Source: Verrucomicrobiaceae bacterium (lineage in GTDB: Bacteria; Verrucomicrobiota; Verrucomicrobiia; Verrucomicrobiales; Verrucomicrobiaceae). Taken from it: a stretch of DNA of 64,000 nt. The DNA is taken from assembly GCA_016713035.1 (NCBI GenBank), contig JADJPW010000001.1, positions 372,001 through 436,000 on the forward strand, read 5' to 3'. Shown piece after piece: positions 59,295 through 64,000 of this stretch (position 1 is the stretch's first letter; each line of letters opens with the position of its first letter). Below the pieces are notes generated by a model. That model was not told the origin of the DNA. It searched no databases and saw only the letters and a list, made by a program, of their open reading frames with translations. A program made the position numbers and the translations under genes.

Positions 59295-61631
59295 ATGCTG
59301 CAATTGATCCTCCGCCGTTCTCGCGCCGCCTTCAGCCGCGCCACATTATCGGCCCTGATGCTCCTCGCACCCGCGATCACCCATGCCCAGGATCTGGGTT
59401 TGCGTGAGGCCCCCACTGGAGCACGCATCGTGCGTAATGTCTTCGTGCGATTCAAAGGAGCTGCAACCCTCGATGAAGCGCGTGTGCGCAGCCAGATGGC
59501 GACGCGTCCAGGCTCCCCCTATCTCGATGAGACAGTCGAGCGTGACATCCGCAGCCTTTACGCAACGGGCGCAGTGGAGAATCTAGACATCCAGGCACAA
59601 AATATCGGCGGCAATGGCGTGAATGTGATCGTGACCATCTCTGGCCGTGGAGCCATCGGTGAGATTTACTTTGCAGGGAACACCGTCTTCAATGCCGAAA
59701 AGCTACGCATGGAGATCAAAACCCGCGTGGGCGATGCGGTGGATGAAATCAAGCTCGCTGCGGCCCAATCAGACATCCGTGAGATGTATGAGAAAAAAGG
59801 CTACCCTGATGTAGGCGTGAGCTATGAGACCACCCCCTCTAGCCGCGAAGGTTTCACCGCCGTGACCTTCAAAATCGACGAAGGTGCCCGCGGCCTGATC
59901 AAGGACATCATTTTTGAAGGCCTCACCTGCACAAAGCACTTCAAACTGCGTGAGAAGCTCAAATCGAAGGAAAAGACCTTCTGGCGCATCTGGGGCAAGG
60001 CCGGCAAGCTCAACAACGAAGACGTCCAGAGCGACATCAAGACCGTGGAGCACGCCATGCAGGATCGCGGTTACGCGTATGCCAAAGTCGTCGAAGTCCG
60101 TCGCGACCCTGTGAACAGAAATTCCGTGAACCTTGTCTTCGTGTGCGTCGAAGGCCAAAAATATGACGTGGCAGGCGTTTCCGTCACCGGTAACACCGTT
60201 TTCTCCCAGGATGAGTTGATGCCCGGCATCAGCACCGAGGCTGGCTTCCCCTACTCTGGTGCGGACGTGCGTGCGGATGAGAAGATGATTCAGGAGTACT
60301 ATGGCTCACGCGGCTACTCAGACGCCCGCGTAGATACCTCCATCCTCAATGCCGGCCCAGGACAGGTCAAAGTGAACTACGCCATCACCGAAGGCAGCAA
60401 ATTCTACATCAACCGCATCAACATTACCGGAAATTCCGTGACGAAGGACGAAGTCATCCGCCGCGAGCTACCCATCGCCCCAGGTGAAGAACTCAACACC
60501 GTGAAGATGAACACCGGCAAGACCCGCCTGGAACAGCTCAATTACTTCAGCCAAGTCGATGTGCGCACCAATCCGACCTCCGCGCCAGATCGCAAGGACA
60601 TCGACGTCAATGTCCAGGAAACCACCACCGGCACCGTGAACTTTGGTGCGGGCTTCAGTTCCATTGACAGCATCAGCGCCTTCGTCGGCGTCACCCAGAC
60701 GAATTTCGACATCCGTGACTGGAGCGACTTCCGAGGCGGCGGCCAGCGCTTCAACGCCAATGCACGCGTCGGTCTTCTCCGCCGTGACTTCAACGTCACT
60801 TGGACGGAGCCCTGGTTCCGCGGTGAGAAGCTGGCCCTCACGGTCGATCTCTTCTACCGTAACCTCTTCTACCTCTCCGATGTGTATGACCAATCGAATG
60901 GCGGCTTTTCTGTGGGGTTGCGCAAGTCGATGGGCGAGCACGCCTATTGGGAGACCACTTACACCCTCCAGATGGTCAGCATCGACAATATTGATGCCGC
61001 CGCCTCACCCCAGATCCGTCAAGAACAAGGTGACTACATCCAGAGCAAGATCGATGGCCGCTGGGTGCATGACACGCGTGATAGCATCTTTATTACCCGA
61101 TCTGGGCATAAATTCGAGGCAGGCGGCCTTGTTTCCGGCCTGGGTGGCGACGCCCAGGTCTGGGGTATCAACTTTGCTGGCCAGCAGTTCTTCACCTTCC
61201 CAGGCGATGTGATTCTGTCCTTCGAGGGAGCATTCTCCAGCGTGGATACGTGGGGCAGCGGCACGGTGCCGATCTTTGAGCGCCAGTTCCTGGGTGGAGC
61301 GAACAATCTTCGCGGCTTCAATTTCCGCCATGTTGGCCCGAAAGATGCCACTGGTGAGCCCCTCGGCGGTCTGAGCTCCCTCTACGGCACAGCCGAGGTC
61401 AGTGTGCCAATCATCGAAAAATTCCGCATCGCGGCCTTCTATGATGTGGGCAGCGTGGGCACCAGCTCGTTCGATGTCGGTGGAAAAGTCTATTCCGACT
61501 ATGGCCTCGGCGTGCGTCTCTTCATGAGCTCACTGGGCCCCATCCGTATCGACTACGCCCTCCCACACCAGGGGGACAATTTCACGGGCGACTCTGGCCG
61601 CTTCCAGTTCAACATGGGCTACAAATTCTAA
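59295..61631 (+). CDS. bamA: outer membrane protein assembly factor BamA
   Basis: The core of the outer-membrane beta-barrel insertion machine, 778 residues. The start at ATG 59295 gives a signal peptide (MLQLILRRSRAAFSRATLS, cleavage near HAQD); the frame is open back to 59217 but that part is not signal-like. Five POTRA-type repeats are suggested: IVRNVFVRFKGAATLDEARV, IGEIYFAGNTVFNAEKLRM, GLIKDIIFEGLTCTKHFKL, YDVAGVSVTGNTVFSQDELM, YINRINITGNSVTKDEVIRR. A 16-strand barrel follows with ERQFLGGANNLRGF and the C-terminal aromatic FNMGYKF. The following skp and lpxD genes give the familiar bamA-skp-lpxD order. Confidence 0.96.
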   Translation: MLQLILRRSRAAFSRATLSALMLLAPAITHAQDLGLREAPTGARIVRNVFVRFKGAATLDEARVRSQMATRPGSPYLDETVERDIRSLYATGAVENLDIQAQNIGGNGVNVIVTISGRGAIGEIYFAGNTVFNAEKLRMEIKTRVGDAVDEIKLAAAQSDIREMYEKKGYPDVGVSYETTPSSREGFTAVTFKIDEGARGLIKDIIFEGLTCTKHFKLREKLKSKEKTFWRIWGKAGKLNNEDVQSDIKTVEHAMQDRGYAYAKVVEVRRDPVNRNSVNLVFVCVEGQKYDVAGVSVTGNTVFSQDELMPGISTEAGFPYSGADVRADEKMIQEYYGSRGYSDARVDTSILNAGPGQVKVNYAITEGSKFYINRINITGNSVTKDEVIRRELPIAPGEELNTVKMNTGKTRLEQLNYFSQVDVRTNPTSAPDRKDIDVNVQETTTGTVNFGAGFSSIDSISAFVGVTQTNFDIRDWSDFRGGGQRFNANARVGLLRRDFNVTWTEPWFRGEKLALTVDLFYRNLFYLSDVYDQSNGGFSVGLRKSMGEHAYWETTYTLQMVSIDNIDAAASPQIRQEQGDYIQSKIDGRWVHDTRDSIFITRSGHKFEAGGLVSGLGGDAQVWGINFAGQQFFTFPGDVILSFEGAFSSVDTWGSGTVPIFERQFLGGANNLRGFNFRHVGPKDATGEPLGGLSSLYGTAEVSVPIIEKFRIAAFYDVGSVGTSSFDVGGKVYSDYGLGVRLFMSSLGPIRIDYALPHQGDNFTGDSGRFQFNMGYKF

Positions 61632-61702
61632 GCCCCGCACCTCAAACTTAACGCAGGTTTTACTTGGCATAACCTGCCAGATGCCTCCACATTTCCACTC
61701 TT

Positions 61703-62326
61703 ATGCTCCGCAGCACCATTACCGCACTCCTCCTGGCCGCCTCGACGGCCCTCTCCAGCGCCGCCGAACTGAAACTGGCCGTCGTCGATATGAAGAAGGC
61801 TTTTGAGGAATTTCACAAAACCCAGGAAGCCGCCGAAACCTATAAAGGCAACTACAACAAAGCCGCCGCAGAGATGCGTGAGCGCCAGGATGCCTATAAA
61901 AAGCTCTCTACTGAGATGCAGCAGCTCGAAAAGAAGGCCCGTGACACCATCCTCACCCCTGATCAGCGCCAGAAAGCCATCGCCGAGCTGAACGACAAAA
62001 TGAAAGAGGCCCGCGCCCTTGAGTTGGAAATGCAAGAGTTCGCAGAGCGCCGTATCGGCCAGCTCAAGCAGGAGGACATGAAAATCCGCCAGACGCTCTA
62101 TGAAGAAATCAGCAAAGTCGTGCGCGATCACGCCCTAAAGACCAGCATCGACATGGTTTTCGACAAAACGGGCGTCTCTCTCTCCACAGTGCCAGTGCTC
62201 GTCTTCTCCAAAGACGGAGCTGCGGCTGACATCACCAACGAAGTCATCGTCGAGCTCAACAAAAACGCCGCTCCGAAGAAGGAAGAAGTCGCTCCAGCCA
62301 AACCTGTCGAAGAAGCCAAGAAATAA
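61703..62326 (+). CDS. skp: OmpH/Skp-family periplasmic chaperone
   Basis: A 207-residue exported chaperone for unfolded outer-membrane proteins. A signal peptide (MLRSTITALLLAASTALSS) precedes LAVVDMKKAFEEFHKTQEA, the family's opening strand-helix. A long coiled coil runs from about 45 to 130 (MRERQDAYKKLSTEMQQLEK, LELEMQEFAERRI), then the closing VVRDHALKTSIDMVFDKTG segment. The Lys/Pro/Ala-rich C-terminal tail (APAKPVEEAKK) is longer than usual. It lies 71 bases after bamA and is followed by a terminator. Confidence 0.93.
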   Translation: MLRSTITALLLAASTALSSAAELKLAVVDMKKAFEEFHKTQEAAETYKGNYNKAAAEMRERQDAYKKLSTEMQQLEKKARDTILTPDQRQKAIAELNDKMKEARALELEMQEFAERRIGQLKQEDMKIRQTLYEEISKVVRDHALKTSIDMVFDKTGVSLSTVPVLVFSKDGAAADITNEVIVELNKNAAPKKEEVAPAKPVEEAKK

Positions 62327-62367
62327 GCTCACCTCCCCCGGTAGCGCCTTCCCTGGCGTCACTTTTT

Positions 62368-62406
62368 AAAAAGCACGCCACGGCATCTCGCCCGGCGTGC
62401 TTTTTT
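62368..62406 (+). terminator. rho-independent terminator after skp
   Basis: AAAAAGCACGCC (62368-62379) pairs with GGCGTGC plus TTTTTT (62394-62406). The perfect GCACGCC/GGCGTGC stem and T run lie 42 bases after the skp stop, so lpxD needs read-through or its own promoter. Confidence 0.85.
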
Positions 62407-62442
62407 GTTCCCTCCATTACGCAACCCTCCTCGTGTCCACGC

Positions 62443-63494
62443 ATGACGCTCACCCTCCAGCAGCTTTCCGACCTCGTCAGCGGCGAAATCCTCCGCGGCG
62501 GTGCCGACACAGAACTGCATGGGCTGAACTCCATCCGTGAGGCAGGACCAGGGGAGATTACCTTCCTCGGGAATCCGCGCTACCTCCCGCAACTGAAGAG
62601 CACCCAGGCCTCTGCCGCACTGATCCCGATGGATTATGTCCTCAGCGAGGACACGCCCTCGGGCTTGGCTCTCGTGAGATGTGAGAATCCCACCCTCGCC
62701 TTCTCCAGCGTGATCCGCCATTTCGGCCCACCTGCCCGCGAGTTTGCCCCTGGAGTGCATCCTTCGGCCTCCGTCGCTACTTCCGCCGTATTTGATCCAC
62801 AGAAGGTCAGTATCGGCCCCTGTGTGGTCATTGAGGAGGGGTGCGCATCGGAGATGGTACGATCCTGCGCGGAGGAGTCTTCATCGGCCATGAGGCGATA
62901 TTGGGTGAAAACTGCCTCCTGCATGCCAATTCGACCGTGCGTGAGCGCTGCGTGCTCGGAAACCGCGTCATTTTGCAAAACAACTGCGTTATTGGCTCCG
63001 ATGGCTTCGGCTATGAGCTGGTCAAAGGCCGTCATCAAAAGATCGAGCAAGTCGGTATCGTCCAGCTCGATGACGATGTCGAAGTCGGCTCCTGCACGAC
63101 GATTGACCGTGCTCGTTTTGGCCGCACCTGGATCGGTGAGGGCACCAAAATCGACAACCTGGTCCAGATCGCCCACAACGTCATCATTGGTCCGCACAGC
63201 ATCGTCGTCTCGCAGACGGGCATCAGCGGCAGCACCCGTATCGGCAACCATGTCACCATCGCAGGCCAAGTCGGAATCGCTGGGCACCTAGAAATCGCGG
63301 ACCAAGTCATGCTCCTCGCGAAATCGGGCGTCAGCAAAAGCATCACCGAGCCGGGAGCCTATACCGGCTTCCCTGCCCGTCCGCTCATCGAGGGGCGTAA
63401 GATGCTGGCTCTCCCAGCTAAAATACCCGATCTGATCGACCGAGTGCGTGACCTCGAACGAAAAATCGCCGATCTAGAGCAAAAGGAGGGCTGA
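62443..63494 (+). CDS. lpxD: UDP-3-O-acyl-glucosamine N-acyltransferase LpxD, frameshifted
   Basis: Third step of lipid A synthesis: adds a second hydroxyacyl chain to UDP-3-O-acyl-glucosamine. About 350 residues once one base is added. The first frame (MTLTLQQLSDLVSGEILRGG ... PCVVIEEG) holds the uridine-binding N-domain. At GAGGAGGGGTGCGC (around 62833-62846) a G is missing; with five G the frame continues VRIGDGTILRGGVFIGHEA. The left-handed hexapeptide repeats and catalytic-type His in IAHNVIIGPHS follow, then the C-terminal helix (VRDLERKIADLEQ). The total, 1052 bases, is one short of a multiple of three. Because lipid A synthesis is usually essential, a homopolymer deletion error is likely. 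Confidence 0.93.
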
Positions 63495-63531
63495 GCTCCA
63501 AACCAGCCCCACTGGAGAATTCCCGCTGCAT

Positions 63532-64000
63532 TTAGCCAATCTGCGACAGGATGGCGGAGGCCACTTTATCTGCCTGGGCATCGAGATACTCGATATCGCG
63601 CCCCTCAATGAGTAGGCGGATGATTTGCTCCGTGCCAGAGTAGCGCAGCAGCACCCGGCCATAGTCCCCCAGCTTCTTCTCGGTCTCTGTGATGATCTTT
63701 TGGGCCTCCACTAGCTCTGTGATGGGCGGTTTGGACCTGACACGCAGATTGCGGGCAGATTGGGGGAATTTCTTCAAGCACTTGCGCAGTTGGCTCAGGG
63801 GCTCGCCGGTCTCCTTCATGATTTTGAGCAACTGTAGGCCCGCGATGAGTCCATCACCTGTCGTCGCCCAGTCACCAAAAATGATGTGGCCACTCTGCTC
63901 ACCGCCGAAATTGAGCCCACGGCTGCGCATCTCTGCCAGCACATAGCGGTCACCTACATCCGTGCGGATCACCCGCCCACCCAGGCGAGAGACTAAGTCA
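63532..64000 (-). CDS. glmM: phosphoglucosamine mutase GlmM, C-terminal part
   Basis: The last about 155 residues of an alpha-D-phosphohexomutase; the gene runs on past the right edge (the frame is open to base 64000). GlmM interconverts glucosamine-6-phosphate and glucosamine-1-phosphate for UDP-GlcNAc. Visible are VGDRYVLAEM, NFGGEQSGHIIFGDWATTGDGL (the sugar-binding GGEQSGH loop), and the phosphate-binding LLRYSGTEQIIRLLIEG. GEQSGH and RYSGTE favour GlmM over phosphomannomutase. It converges with lpxD with a 37-base gap. Confidence 0.93.
   Translation of the reverse strand, partial: DLVSRLGGRVIRTDVGDRYVLAEMRSRGLNFGGEQSGHIIFGDWATTGDGLIAGLQLLKIMKETGEPLSQLRKCLKKFPQSARNLRVRSKPPITELVEAQKIITETEKKLGDYGRVLLRYSGTEQIIRLLIEGRDIEYLDAQADKVASAILSQIG

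Overview
The window is a GC-rich stretch of a Gram-negative chromosome, most likely from the phylum Verrucomicrobiota (a Verrucomicrobiaceae or Prosthecobacter-like lineage). This is inferred from gene content: three PSD1-type (DUF1549/DUF1553) proteins and three DUF1501 proteins, DUF1080-type secreted proteins, PQQ-like propellers and several Gfo/Idh/MocA oxidoreductases sit beside a Gram-negative envelope set (BamA, Skp, LpxD, RND/TolC efflux). Coding density is high. I see no gap above 300 bases without a gene (the largest is about 263 bases, 27239-27501), and no tRNA, rRNA or CRISPR array.

Layout. 1-3991: end of an RND permease gene, then adaptor and TolC genes. 4009-9925: HpaI-type aldolase, moaC, an M3 peptidase, a DUF1080/Gfo-Idh pair and pgsA. 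10027-11593: aat, a secreted ExbD-like protein and a small membrane protein. 11688-27238: accessory block with an alpha/alpha-barrel (pectate-lyase-like) protein, two PSD1 + DUF1501 pairs, an ankyrin/TPR secreted protein and a sensor kinase/response regulator pair. 27502-37270: housekeeping and mixed genes (Mn-type superoxide dismutase, thiL, kinase-fold protein, sanA-like, AlkD-like, exbD, panD, mnmE, DUF3445, an OFA-type MFS transporter with a 53-residue companion, a GcvH-like protein). 37327-43751: DUF1501, aminotransferase with Lrp regulator, MsbA-like ABC exporter, Gfo/Idh. 43767-48828: rpoD and dnaG (macromolecular-synthesis operon) and a REP-associated tyrosine transposase. 49009-57499: folD, a PQQ propeller with an apparent inserted methyltransferase fold, PSD1, HAD phosphatase, a second PQQ propeller and a Uma2 remnant. 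57502-64000: uvrC, bamA, skp, lpxD and the end of glmM.

Two window-wide patterns stand out. First, six single-base indels break five otherwise well-conserved genes (response regulator, PSD1 twice, PQQ propeller, uvrC, lpxD). Four of the six sit in the identical 7-mer GAGCCTG/CAGGCTC and the other two in homopolymers. Essential or near-essential genes such as lpxD are affected, so consensus error is the first explanation, but the shared 7-mer deserves attention. Second, several families of short palindromic or tandem repeats are scattered through the window. Some lie inside coding sequence, repeatedly in the part encoding signal peptides or at extreme C-termini, and a REP-associated transposase is present.
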